A stretch of 57,184 bases of DNA from Frankia sp. AgB1.9 (GCF_016786355.1 NZ_JADWYX010000054.1:2294-59477); one strand, 5' to 3'; counted from the stretch's first letter, positions 35,314 through 42,964 are shown. Translations and numbers: made by a program. Notes: a model not told the origin generated them from the letters alone.

Positions 35314-35369
35314 CTATCACGTGCTAGCACGCTGGACGGAAGCTACCATCGCCGACTAGCGCGCGCAAG
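35314..35369 (-). promoter_or_regulatory. LacI operator module driving the GH2 transport operon
   Basis: CTATCACGTGCTAG (35314-35327) and CTAGCGCGCGCAAG (35356-35369), centres 42 bp apart. On the minus strand TTGCGC, a 17-bp spacer and TAGCTT (35345-35340) form a promoter toward the GH2 start, with a leader of about 65 nt. Confidence 0.72.
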
Positions 35370-35537
35370 CGTCCGTAGGCGGACGAAGAGACCGGTGCGA
35401 GACCGACCCGCTCGTCCGGTCTGCGTGGCCGAGGCGACAGGCCGATCGGGCCGCCTCCGACCGACGTGGGCTGGGAGTCGTCGCCGGGTCCGGATCGCAC
35501 CGGCGGGAGGCGGCAGGCTGTCCGGATGATAAATATG

Positions 35538-35547
35538 GTGTCCAGTC
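35538..35547. promoter_or_regulatory. TetR-associated motif, site 1
   Basis: GTGTCCAGTC, preceded by GATAAATATG, 30 bp before the TetR ATG at 35577. Its reverse complement GACTGGACAC, also followed by an A/T-rich ATTTATC-like stretch, recurs at 36526-36535 upstream of the next operon. Candidate operator for this TetR. Confidence 0.5.
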
Positions 35548-35576
35548 AGCAGACAGCGACGAGGCGGAGGTGTGCG

Positions 35577-36284
35577 ATGCCCAGGTCGACCTCCGCACGT
35601 CCGCCGGCTGACGATCGGCCAGCGGATCCGGACGCATCGGCGGATGACACCGCGGCGCCAGCCGACGCACGCCCTGCTCGCAAAGGCGGTCTACGAGCCG
35701 CTCAGCGCGCGTTCACCCGTGCCAGGTTCATCGACTCGGCCGTCCTGGAGTTCGCCGAGCGGGGCTACGCGCGGACCACGGTCGACGACATCGTCTCCCG
35801 CGCCGGCGCCACCCGGGCCACGTTCTACCTGCACTTCCGCACGAAGGCGGACATCCTCGTCGAGCTGAACGAGCGGACCCTGGCCATCTTCGACGGCATG
35901 TTCGGCGAGCTGGGGACCATCGCGCGCGATCCCACGCCGGCCGCCATGCAGGGCTGGTTCCACCGGCAGGTGGAGGTCTGGCCGCGGGCTCGTCATCTCG
36001 TCGCGCCGCTGTGGGACGGCGCGGCCATCGACCAGGACATCCGCGTCGTGGTCGAGCAGGGCTACGAGCAGCAGGTCCGCATTCTTTCGGAGGCGCTGCT
36101 CGCGGCGCGCGAGGACCTGCGGCCGGACGACGCCGAGCTCACCGCCGACATCCTGCTCACGACGCTGCGGCGCTTCTTCGAACGCTACGTCCGGGGCCAG
36201 CTCGAGGACCCCGAGCGGATGATCGCCGTGCTGACCTCCGCCTGGATCTCCGTGATCCGAGACGCGGGCTCGCAGCACGCGTAG
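35577..36284 (+). CDS. TetR family transcriptional regulator
   Basis: About 235 aa; ATG at 35577 with GGAGG 6 nt upstream. The first ~60 residues are a disordered Ala/Asp/Pro-rich tail. The HTH follows: FIDSAVLEFAERGYARTTVD, then RAGATRATFYLHFRTKADIL. The C-terminal domain is helical, ending ERMIAVLTSAWISVI. It precedes the operon of binding protein, SDR, ALDH, P450 and CoA-transferase on the same strand. A shared GACTGGACAC motif before both transcription units suggests it controls that operon and itself. It has its own strong terminator at 36383-36420. Confidence 0.88.
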   Translation: MPRSTSARPPADDRPADPDASADDTAAPADARPARKGGLRAAQRAFTRARFIDSAVLEFAERGYARTTVDDIVSRAGATRATFYLHFRTKADILVELNERTLAIFDGMFGELGTIARDPTPAAMQGWFHRQVEVWPRARHLVAPLWDGAAIDQDIRVVVEQGYEQQVRILSEALLAAREDLRPDDAELTADILLTTLRRFFERYVRGQLEDPERMIAVLTSAWISVIRDAGSQHA

Positions 36285-36382
36285 CCGCCACCGTGGCGGT
36301 CTGACTTCCCGCTTGGCGACGGCCGACCCAAGGTCCACCGTCGCGCCAGCCTTGCTCTAGAGCTGCCTTCCCAACCGACCGC

Positions 36383-36420
36383 ACCCGTCCGAGGGATCAC
36401 GGATCCCCGCTCGGACGGGT
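36383..36420 (+). terminator. strong hairpin after TetR gene
   Basis: ACCCGTCCGA (36383-36392) pairs perfectly with TCGGACGGGT (36411-36420), with an inner GGGATC/GATCCC helix and a 3-nt loop. A smaller CCGCCAC/GTGGCGG palindrome lies at 36285-36299. Confidence 0.7.
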
Positions 36421-36525
36421 GGCTTCGGCGACCCCTGCGGCCGATGTCGTCGCGCCCGGTGACGCCCCGGGGGTCCATGTCCCGCGCGCCGACGGTCTGA
36501 CCGGCAACGCGACAGTGCAGGCATT

Positions 36526-36535
36526 GACTGGACAC
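36526..36535. promoter_or_regulatory. TetR-associated motif, site 2
   Basis: GACTGGACAC followed by TCCATCTATTTTATC, 175 bp before the binding-protein ATG at 36710. It matches the reverse complement of site 1 (35538-35547) over 10 bp plus a shared A/T-rich flank. The overlapping TTGACT could be a -35 box, but no -10 lies at normal spacing. Confidence 0.5.
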
Positions 36536-36709
36536 TCCATCTATTTTATCGTCGCGACACCTCGCTGGCCCACATGGAGGAGACGCAGGTGGTGGACGTG
36601 CAACGCCGCCCCGCCCGGCGGCGTGACGCCCGAGCCAGCACCTGATTCGAGATAGCCGGCGACGCCGACGGCGTGCGGCCTCAGCAACAACGAAAGCTAC
36701 GGAGACACG

Positions 36710-37960
36710 ATGATTCGGAAGCGAACCAGCTGGTTAGCCGGCGTCACCTGCGCCGCCGCGATGCTCTTAGCCGCCGGCTGCGGCGGCTCGTCCCAGCCGA
36801 GTGGCGCGGCCTCGACCGCGGGAGCCGCGAACAAGACGATCACCGTCGGCGTGCTGACCGACGTCACGGGACCGGCGGCGTCGGGCAACAAGACCTTCGT
36901 CGAGGGCGTCAAGGCCGGGACGGTCTACGCCTCCCGCAACGGCTACACGATCAAGTACGTCGTCGCGGACACGGCGTCCAACCCGACGACCGCGCTGACG
37001 GCCGCGCAGAAGCTCGTCACCCAGGACCACGTGCTCGCCGTCCTCGGCGAGTCGGCGCTGATGTTCACCGCGTCGAACTACCTGACCGCGCACAACGTCC
37101 CGGTCATCGGCATCAGCCAGGACGGTCCCGAGTGGGCCGCGAGCAAGAACATGTTCTCGGTGACCGGCCCGCTGCAGCAGACGAAGGTCGCCACGACGTA
37201 CGGCAAGATCTTCAAGCTGCTGGGCGTCTCCAACCTGGCCGCGCTGGGCTACGGGTCCTCGCCGGTGTCCTCGGAGGCCGCCGGCTCGGGAGCCCTCTCG
37301 GCGGAGGTGGCCGGGCTCAAGGTCGGGTACCTGAACGCCAAGTTCGCGTTCGGCAGCACCAATGTCGGGCCCGAGGTGCTGGCGATGAAGTCCGCCGGGA
37401 TCGACGGCCTGTACCCGACGGTCGACCCGGACACGGCCTTCGCGCTGATCAGCGGCCTGCGCGACCAGGGCGTGAGCCTCAAGGCGGCGCTGCTGCCCAC
37501 CGGCTACGGCGGTGACCTGCTCCAGGCCGGCCAGGGCGCGCTCAACGAGGCGCAGGGGGTCTACTTCACCCTCTACTACGAGCCCATCGAGATGCAGACG
37601 GCCGCGACCAAGGCCTTCGAGTCCGACCTGAAGGCCGGCGGCGTCACCACCGCGGCCACCTACGCCTCGTACAACGGCTATGTGTCCACCGGCCTGCTCG
37701 TCCGCGCGCTGAAGGCGGCCGGCGCGAACCCGTCCCAGTCGTCGCTGATCACCGCCCTGTCCGGCATCCACGACTGGGACGCCATGGGCCTGTTCGGCGG
37801 CCACAAGGTCGACATCAACGACCGCGAGAACATCGTCGGCGGCGCCAACAACTGCAGCTGGATCACGAAGCTTGAGGGATCGACCTTCAAGCTGGTCCCG
37901 GGCGCCACCCCCATGTGCGGAGATCTGGTCCCCGGCAAGACGGTCGCCGCGGCCTCCTGA
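36710..37960 (+). CDS. HAAT-type ABC substrate-binding lipoprotein (copy 4)
   Basis: 416 aa; ATG after ACGGAGACACG. The signal peptide ends LAAGC, a perfect lipobox. The mature protein starts with KTITVGVLTDVTGPAASGNK, the classic Peripla_BP_6 N-terminus, then AVLGESALMFTASNYL and VPVIGISQDGPEW. It is a separate subfamily from the other three receptors in the window. It is first in the operon with SDR, ALDH, P450 and CoA-transferase III, so it probably imports the compound they oxidise. No permease genes are nearby. A very large hairpin follows directly and may lower readthrough into the enzymes. Confidence 0.88.
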   Translation: MIRKRTSWLAGVTCAAAMLLAAGCGGSSQPSGAASTAGAANKTITVGVLTDVTGPAASGNKTFVEGVKAGTVYASRNGYTIKYVVADTASNPTTALTAAQKLVTQDHVLAVLGESALMFTASNYLTAHNVPVIGISQDGPEWAASKNMFSVTGPLQQTKVATTYGKIFKLLGVSNLAALGYGSSPVSSEAAGSGALSAEVAGLKVGYLNAKFAFGSTNVGPEVLAMKSAGIDGLYPTVDPDTAFALISGLRDQGVSLKAALLPTGYGGDLLQAGQGALNEAQGVYFTLYYEPIEMQTAATKAFESDLKAGGVTTAATYASYNGYVSTGLLVRALKAAGANPSQSSLITALSGIHDWDAMGLFGGHKVDINDRENIVGGANNCSWITKLEGSTFKLVPGATPMCGDLVPGKTVAAAS

Positions 37961-37970
37961 CCGCCCCCAA

Positions 37971-38035
37971 GCCGAGATCGGGCCGGCGAGCCTGCCGCGC
38001 GCGCGTGTCGCGCGCCTCGCCGGCCCGATCTCGGC
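37971..38035 (+). terminator. 20-bp perfect-stem hairpin between binding protein and SDR
   Basis: GCCGAGATCGGGCCGGCGAG (37971-37990) is exactly complementary to the arm at 38016-38035; the 25-nt loop holds a further GCGCGC self-pairing segment. It starts 10 bp after the binding-protein stop and ends 52 bp before the SDR start. Probably an attenuator or processing barrier inside the operon. Confidence 0.75.
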
Positions 38036-38087
38036 GGCGCAGCAACCCCCTTCTTCACCCACGTTGCGTAGCAGTAGGGAGCAGTCA

Positions 38088-38927
38088 GTGAGCGAGCCCA
38101 GGGAGCAACCCGCCGGCGTCGTCGCCATCTCCGGCGCGGGAACCGGAATCGGGCAGGCGACGGCGCAGAAATTCGGCGAGTTAGGTTGGCGCGTCGTCGT
38201 CGGCGGTCGCCGGGCCGAGAAGCTCGCCGAGACGGTGGCGCTCGTAGAGAAGGCCGGCGGCGAGTGCCTCGCGCACCCGCTCGACGTCACCGACGCGGAG
38301 TCCGTGGACGGTTTCTTCGACGCGGCCGAGGACAGGTTCGGGACTGTCACCGCGGTCATCAACAACGCGGCCACGGGCCGCTATGGACCGCTGGAGAGCT
38401 TTTCTCCCGAGCAGATCCACACCGAGATCACGACGAAGCTCGTCGGCGGGCTCTACATGGCCCGCCGGGGTGTCCGCGCGCTGCTCGCGGCCGAGAAGCC
38501 CGGCGACATCCTTTTCATCACGTCGTTGAGCGCGGGCACGCAGTGGCTGCACCACCTGCCGTACGCCGCGGCGAACGCGGGGGTGGAGCATGCCGCCCGC
38601 ATCCTGCGCTTGGAGCTCGAGGGCACCGGAATCCGGGTCACGGCGCTGCGCTGTGGCGACACTCTGGGCACGGACTTCAACACCGTCGAGGACGCGAGCG
38701 GCCGGGCGATGCCCGCCTTCGAGCTGTGGTTCCGCCGGGGCCTGCTGCGGCACGGCGGCACGATGACGCCCGACATGGTCGCCGACGCGATGGTCGCCGC
38801 GATCACCCTGCCGCGCGGATACCAGTACGAGAACCTCACCGTCATTCCCACCGCCCCCACGGGCGAGCTGCCGCGCACGTTCGAGGCCTGGGGAGCGGAC
38901 GTGATGAGCCGCTACGGCGCCTCCTGA
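38088..38927 (+). CDS. SDR family oxidoreductase lacking the catalytic lysine
   Basis: 279 aa, GTG after AGGGAG. The Rossmann motif is SGAGTGIG (residues 15-22); the NAD(P)-proximal R-R follows in VVVGGRRAE, and INNAA is at 91-95. The catalytic Ser is S146 or S148 and Tyr is Y159 in PYAAANAG. The residue four after Tyr is Asn163 instead of the near-universal Lys (Y-x-x-x-K). It may therefore be a divergent or inactive SDR, or use another base. Position between a binding protein and an aldehyde dehydrogenase suggests oxidation of an alcohol to aldehyde or ketone. Confidence 0.85.
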   Translation: MSEPREQPAGVVAISGAGTGIGQATAQKFGELGWRVVVGGRRAEKLAETVALVEKAGGECLAHPLDVTDAESVDGFFDAAEDRFGTVTAVINNAATGRYGPLESFSPEQIHTEITTKLVGGLYMARRGVRALLAAEKPGDILFITSLSAGTQWLHHLPYAAANAGVEHAARILRLELEGTGIRVTALRCGDTLGTDFNTVEDASGRAMPAFELWFRRGLLRHGGTMTPDMVADAMVAAITLPRGYQYENLTVIPTAPTGELPRTFEAWGADVMSRYGAS

Positions 38928-38976
38928 CCACACCTGACAGCGTGACGAAACCCCAGCGACGAAGGGACGTCCAGGA

Positions 38977-40443
38977 ATGGCGCAAGGCGAGCGCAGGATG
39001 CTCATCGACGGCGAGCTCACCCTCGCCGCCTCGGGAAAGACGTTCGCGAACATCAACCCGGCCACCGAGGAAGTCCTCGGCGATGTCGCCGACGCGGCGG
39101 CAGGCGACATGCACCGCGCGATCGACGCGGCCCGGCGGGCTTTCGACGAGACCGACTGGTCGACCAACCACCGTTTCCGCACGCGGTGTCTGGAGCAGCT
39201 TCAGGAGGCCCTGGAGACGGAACGTGAGGCCCTCCGGGAGGAGCTGATCCTGGAGGCCGGCGCGCCCCGGATGTTGACCCAGGGCCCGCAGCTGGACGAT
39301 CCGCTGGCGGACTCGATCCGCTGGCCGGCCAAGTACATCGACGAGTTCGCCTGGACGGCCGAACTCCCCGAGGCCACCGACCCCATGGGCCAGCCCGGCA
39401 CCCGGCAGGTCTGGAAGGAGGCCGTCGGCGTCGTCGGAGCGATCACGCCGTGGAACTTCCCGTTCGAGGTGATCCTCAACAAGCTGGGCCAGGCGCTGGC
39501 GACCGGAAACACCGTCGTCCTCAAGCCGGCGCCCGACACACCCTGGAACGCGACCCGACTCGGCCGGCTCGTCGCCGAACGAACGGACATTCCCGCCGGC
39601 GTCCTGAACGTGGTGACGTCGTCCGACCATCTCGTCGGTGAGGAGCTGACGCTCTCCCCGAAGGTCGACCTCATCTCGTTCACCGGCTCGACCGCGGTCG
39701 GCAAGCGCATCGCCGAGAAGGGCGCGGCGACGATGAAGCGGCTGTTCCTGGAGCTCGGCGGCAAGTCCGCCACGATCTTCCTGGACGACGCCGACCTGTC
39801 GTCGGCGGCGATGGCCGGCCTGACCGTCTGCTTCCACGCCGGCCAGGGCTGCGCCATCCCCACCAGGCTGCTGCTGCCCAGGTCGCGTTACGACGAGGGC
39901 GTCGAGATCGTGGCGGCGGCCCTGGCGAACGTGCCCTACGGCGACCCGCAGCGCCCCGACGTCCTGATGGGCCCGCTGGTCTCGGCGAAACAGCGCGACC
40001 GGGTGCAAGGGCTCATCCGCACCGGCGTCGACGAGGGCGCCACGCTGGCGCTCGGCGGTGGCCGCCCCGACCACCTGCCCAGGGGCTGGTACGTCGAGCC
40101 GACGCTGTTCACGGACGTCGACAACACGATGGCGATCGCGCAGGAGGAGATCTTCGGGCCGGTCCTCGTCGTGATTCCGTTCGAGGACGACGACGACGCG
40201 GTCCGCATCGCCAACGAGAGCAGGTACGGGCTCGCCGGAGCGGTGACCTCCGGCTCGCTCGAACGGTCCCTGAACGTCGCCCGGCGGATCCGGGCCGGCG
40301 CCGTGAACGTCAACGGCGGCTACGCGTTCGGCCCCGACGTTCCGTTCGGCGGCTACAAGCACAGCGGCCTGGGCCGCCAGAACGGCGCGTACGGATTCGA
40401 GCAGTACCTGGAGACCAAGGCCGTCGCGTGGCCGAAGGCGTGA
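38977..40443 (+). CDS. NAD(P)-dependent aldehyde dehydrogenase
   Basis: 488 aa; GAAGGGA precedes the ATG. The ALDH signature is intact: N160 in TPWNFPFEV, the cofactor loop FTGSTAVG, catalytic Glu259 in LELGGKS and nucleophile Cys292 in GQGCAIPTRL. C-terminal EEIFGPVL and FGGYKHSGLGR complete the fold. It oxidises an aldehyde to the acid. It lies 49 bp after the SDR and just upstream of the P450, whose alternative GTG at 40440 would overlap this stop codon. Together they suggest a sequence alcohol, aldehyde, acid, CoA ester. Confidence 0.94.
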   Translation: MAQGERRMLIDGELTLAASGKTFANINPATEEVLGDVADAAAGDMHRAIDAARRAFDETDWSTNHRFRTRCLEQLQEALETEREALREELILEAGAPRMLTQGPQLDDPLADSIRWPAKYIDEFAWTAELPEATDPMGQPGTRQVWKEAVGVVGAITPWNFPFEVILNKLGQALATGNTVVLKPAPDTPWNATRLGRLVAERTDIPAGVLNVVTSSDHLVGEELTLSPKVDLISFTGSTAVGKRIAEKGAATMKRLFLELGGKSATIFLDDADLSSAAMAGLTVCFHAGQGCAIPTRLLLPRSRYDEGVEIVAAALANVPYGDPQRPDVLMGPLVSAKQRDRVQGLIRTGVDEGATLALGGGRPDHLPRGWYVEPTLFTDVDNTMAIAQEEIFGPVLVVIPFEDDDDAVRIANESRYGLAGAVTSGSLERSLNVARRIRAGAVNVNGGYAFGPDVPFGGYKHSGLGRQNGAYGFEQYLETKAVAWPKA

Positions 40444-40460
40444 ACGAGAAGGCAGGTCCG

Positions 40461-41657
40461 GTGACAGTCACCAGCGACAGCGACGTGTACTACGACCCGT
40501 TCGACTTCGAGATCGACAGCGACCCCTACCCGGTCTGGCGGCGGTTACGGGACGAGAAGCCGCTGTACTACAACGAGCGGCACGAGTTCTTCGCCCTGAG
40601 CCGCTATGAGGACGTCTCGCCGGCTCTTACCGACTGGGAGACGTACCAGTCCGGCAGGGGTTCCGTCCTTGAGATCATCAAGGCCAACATCGAGGTTCCC
40701 CCGGGCGTCATCCTCTTCGAGGACCCGCCGCGCCACGACCTGCACCGCGCGCTGCTCGCCCGCGTCTTCACGCCGAAGAAGATGCTCGCCCTGGAATCGA
40801 AGGTCCGCGAGTTCACCGCGCGGTGCCTGGACCCCCTCGTGGGGTCCGGTGAGCTGGACTTCGTCCGGCAGCTGGGTGCCGAGATGCCGATGCGCACCAT
40901 CGGCTTCCTGCTCGGCATTCCGGAAAGCGACCAGGAGGCCATCCGCGACCAGCTCGACAAGGGCCTGAACCTGGAGTCGTCCGAGGAGTTCTACCAGGAC
41001 GGGTTCATGGACGGCTCGATGTTCGCCGACTACATCGACTGGCGCGCGAACAACCCGTCCGACGACCTGATGACCGAACTGCTCGCCGCCGAGTTCACCG
41101 ACGAGACCGGGACCGTGCGAAGGCTGTCCCGCGAGGAGGTCCTCACCTACGTCACGCTGCTTTCCGGCGCGGGGAACGAGACGACCACTCGCCTGATCGG
41201 CTGGACCGGCAAGCTGCTCGCCGAGCACCCGGACCAGCGCCGGGAGCTCGCGGCGGACCGGTCGCTGGTCCCGAACGCCGTCGAGGAGATCCTGCGGTAC
41301 GAGGCGCCCTCGCCGATCCAGGCCCGGTACGTGGCGCGCGACGTCGAGCTCTACGGCGAGACCGTTCCGGCCGGCAGCGTCATGACCCTTCTCAACGCGT
41401 CCGCGAACCGCGACGACCGGCACTTCCCCGACGCCGACCGGTTCGACATCCACCGCAGGATCGACCGTCACCTGAGCTTCGGCTATGGCATCCATTTCTG
41501 CCTCGGTGCGGCGCTCGCCCGGCTGGAGGGCCGGGTGGCGCTCGACGAGATCCTGAAGCGGTGGACCGACTGGGAGATCGACTGGGCCCACGCGAAACTC
41601 GCCCACACCTCGACCACCCGCGGCTGGGACCGCCTGCCGGCCACGGTGAGCAAATGA
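40461..41657 (+). CDS. cytochrome P450
   Basis: About 398 aa, soluble class-I size. The GTG at 40461 has AAGG 8 nt upstream; GTG at 40440 (overlapping the ALDH stop) is also possible. The I-helix oxygen-binding motif is GAGNETTT (236-243), the K-helix ExxR is E276-I-L-R279, and the heme loop is FGYGIHFCLGAALAR with Cys347. No ferredoxin or ferredoxin reductase gene is in the operon, so electrons must come from elsewhere. Its last bases overlap the CoA-transferase start (ATGA). It probably hydroxylates the imported substrate before oxidation and CoA activation. Confidence 0.94.
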   Translation: MTVTSDSDVYYDPFDFEIDSDPYPVWRRLRDEKPLYYNERHEFFALSRYEDVSPALTDWETYQSGRGSVLEIIKANIEVPPGVILFEDPPRHDLHRALLARVFTPKKMLALESKVREFTARCLDPLVGSGELDFVRQLGAEMPMRTIGFLLGIPESDQEAIRDQLDKGLNLESSEEFYQDGFMDGSMFADYIDWRANNPSDDLMTELLAAEFTDETGTVRRLSREEVLTYVTLLSGAGNETTTRLIGWTGKLLAEHPDQRRELAADRSLVPNAVEEILRYEAPSPIQARYVARDVELYGETVPAGSVMTLLNASANRDDRHFPDADRFDIHRRIDRHLSFGYGIHFCLGAALARLEGRVALDEILKRWTDWEIDWAHAKLAHTSTTRGWDRLPATVSK

Positions 41658-42871
41658 CCGCGATCCTGCACGGTGTCCGCATTCTCGAGGTCGCCGAGCA
41701 CACCTTCGTCCCGGCCGCGTCCGCCGTGCTCGCCGACCTCGGCGCGGACGTGATCAAGATCGAGCACGTAGAACGCGGTGACGCGATGCGCGGCCTGGCG
41801 TCCACCGGGATGATGGCGACCACGGGCTCCGTCCACGCGCTGCTCGAACACTCCAACCGTGGAAAGCGCAGCCTGGGCCTCGACCTGACATCGGCCGACG
41901 GCCAGGAGATCCTCTACAAGCTGGCAGCGGCCTCGGACGTGTTCCTGACCAACAAGCTGCCCCGGGTCCGCGCGAAGCTCCGCTTCGACGTCGACCAGAT
42001 CCGGAAGGCCAACCCGAAAATCATCTATGTCTCCGGGACGGGGCAGGGAGAACGCGGGCCGGACGCCGACAAGGGGTCCTACGACTCGCTCGCGTTCTGG
42101 GCCCGCTCCGGCACCGCCCTGGGTGTCAGGCGGCCCGAGTACGACCTCGTGCCGAACCCGCCCGGCCCCGGCTACGGCGACTCGCTCGGCGGTATGACCA
42201 TCGCCGGCGGCATCATGGGGGCGCTTTTCCACCGGGAACGCACCGGCGAGCCGACGACCGTCGACATCTCCCTGCTCGGGACCGGGCTGTGGGCGATGGG
42301 CCAGGCCATCGCGCTGTCGCTGCTGATGAAGACACCGTGGACGGTGCCACCCGCGGACCAGATCACCAACAATCCGCTGGTCCGGACGTACGAGACCCAG
42401 GACGGCCGCCAGCTCATGCTCACCTGCCTGCAGGCCGGCGCGTACTGGGCGCCGCTCTGCGAGATCATCGGCAGGCCCGAGCTCACGGCCGACCCGCGCT
42501 TCGCCAGCCACGAGGCACTGATCACCCACACGACCGAGGCCGTCGCGATTCTCGAGCAGGTCTTCGCAGAGGCGACCCTCGACCAGTGGCGCCAGCGCCT
42601 GGAGCCGTTCACCGGCCAATGGGCGGCCGTCCAGCACACGCTGGAGGCGGCCGAGGATCCGCAGACCGTCGCGAACGGCTACCTGCAGGAATGCCAGGCC
42701 GCGGACGGCACGCCGTTCCATCTTGTGGCCGTGCCCGTGCAGTACGACAGCCAGCCGGCGGTCCCGCGCCGCGCACCGGAGTTCAACGAGCACGGCGAGG
42801 AGATCCTCACCGGCCTCGGCCTGGACTGGGACGCCATCGTGGACCTGAAGGTGCGCGGGGTCGTCGCCTGA
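41654..42871 (+). CDS. CoA-transferase family III (CaiB/BaiF)
   Basis: 405 aa; the ATG overlaps the P450 stop by four bases. The N-terminus L-H-G-V-R-I-L-E-V-A and the ADLGADVIKIEHVERGD strand-loop are the family-III hallmark. A catalytic Asp candidate is D144 in KGSYDSLAF. The GYGDSLGGMTIAGGIMGALFHRERTG segment is also typical. Such enzymes move CoA between acyl groups (formyl-CoA transferase, CaiB, BaiF). As the last gene of the operon it would activate the acid made by the ALDH as a CoA thioester for beta-oxidation. Confidence 0.92.
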   Translation: MTAILHGVRILEVAEHTFVPAASAVLADLGADVIKIEHVERGDAMRGLASTGMMATTGSVHALLEHSNRGKRSLGLDLTSADGQEILYKLAAASDVFLTNKLPRVRAKLRFDVDQIRKANPKIIYVSGTGQGERGPDADKGSYDSLAFWARSGTALGVRRPEYDLVPNPPGPGYGDSLGGMTIAGGIMGALFHRERTGEPTTVDISLLGTGLWAMGQAIALSLLMKTPWTVPPADQITNNPLVRTYETQDGRQLMLTCLQAGAYWAPLCEIIGRPELTADPRFASHEALITHTTEAVAILEQVFAEATLDQWRQRLEPFTGQWAAVQHTLEAAEDPQTVANGYLQECQAADGTPFHLVAVPVQYDSQPAVPRRAPEFNEHGEEILTGLGLDWDAIVDLKVRGVVA

Positions 42872-42889
42872 CGGAACCGCCCGGCGGAG

Positions 42890-42964
42890 TGATCGCTGTT
42901 TTGGCCCTCACGTGGTCGTGAATCGGGCCTTCTCGCGACCATTCGAGGGCCAAAACGGCGATCA
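42890..42964. repeat. ~76-bp palindromic element, copy 4
   Basis: Left arm TGATCGCTGTTTTGGCCCTC and right arm GAGGGCCAAAACGGCGATCA are nearly fully complementary. It lies 19 bp after the CoA-transferase stop, between this operon and the convergent kinase gene, well away from the other three copies. Confidence 0.78.

Noticed and set aside
36524..36549. TTGACT ... TATTTT as a sigma-70-type promoter
   Set aside because: The two boxes are only 12 bp apart, too close for a normal promoter; the shared GACTGGACAC motif is better explained as an operator.
11289..42964. The four palindromic elements as insertion sequences
   Set aside because: Each is only ~76 bp with no coding capacity, and no transposase gene or target-site duplication was seen. 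They were kept as a repeat family of unknown nature.
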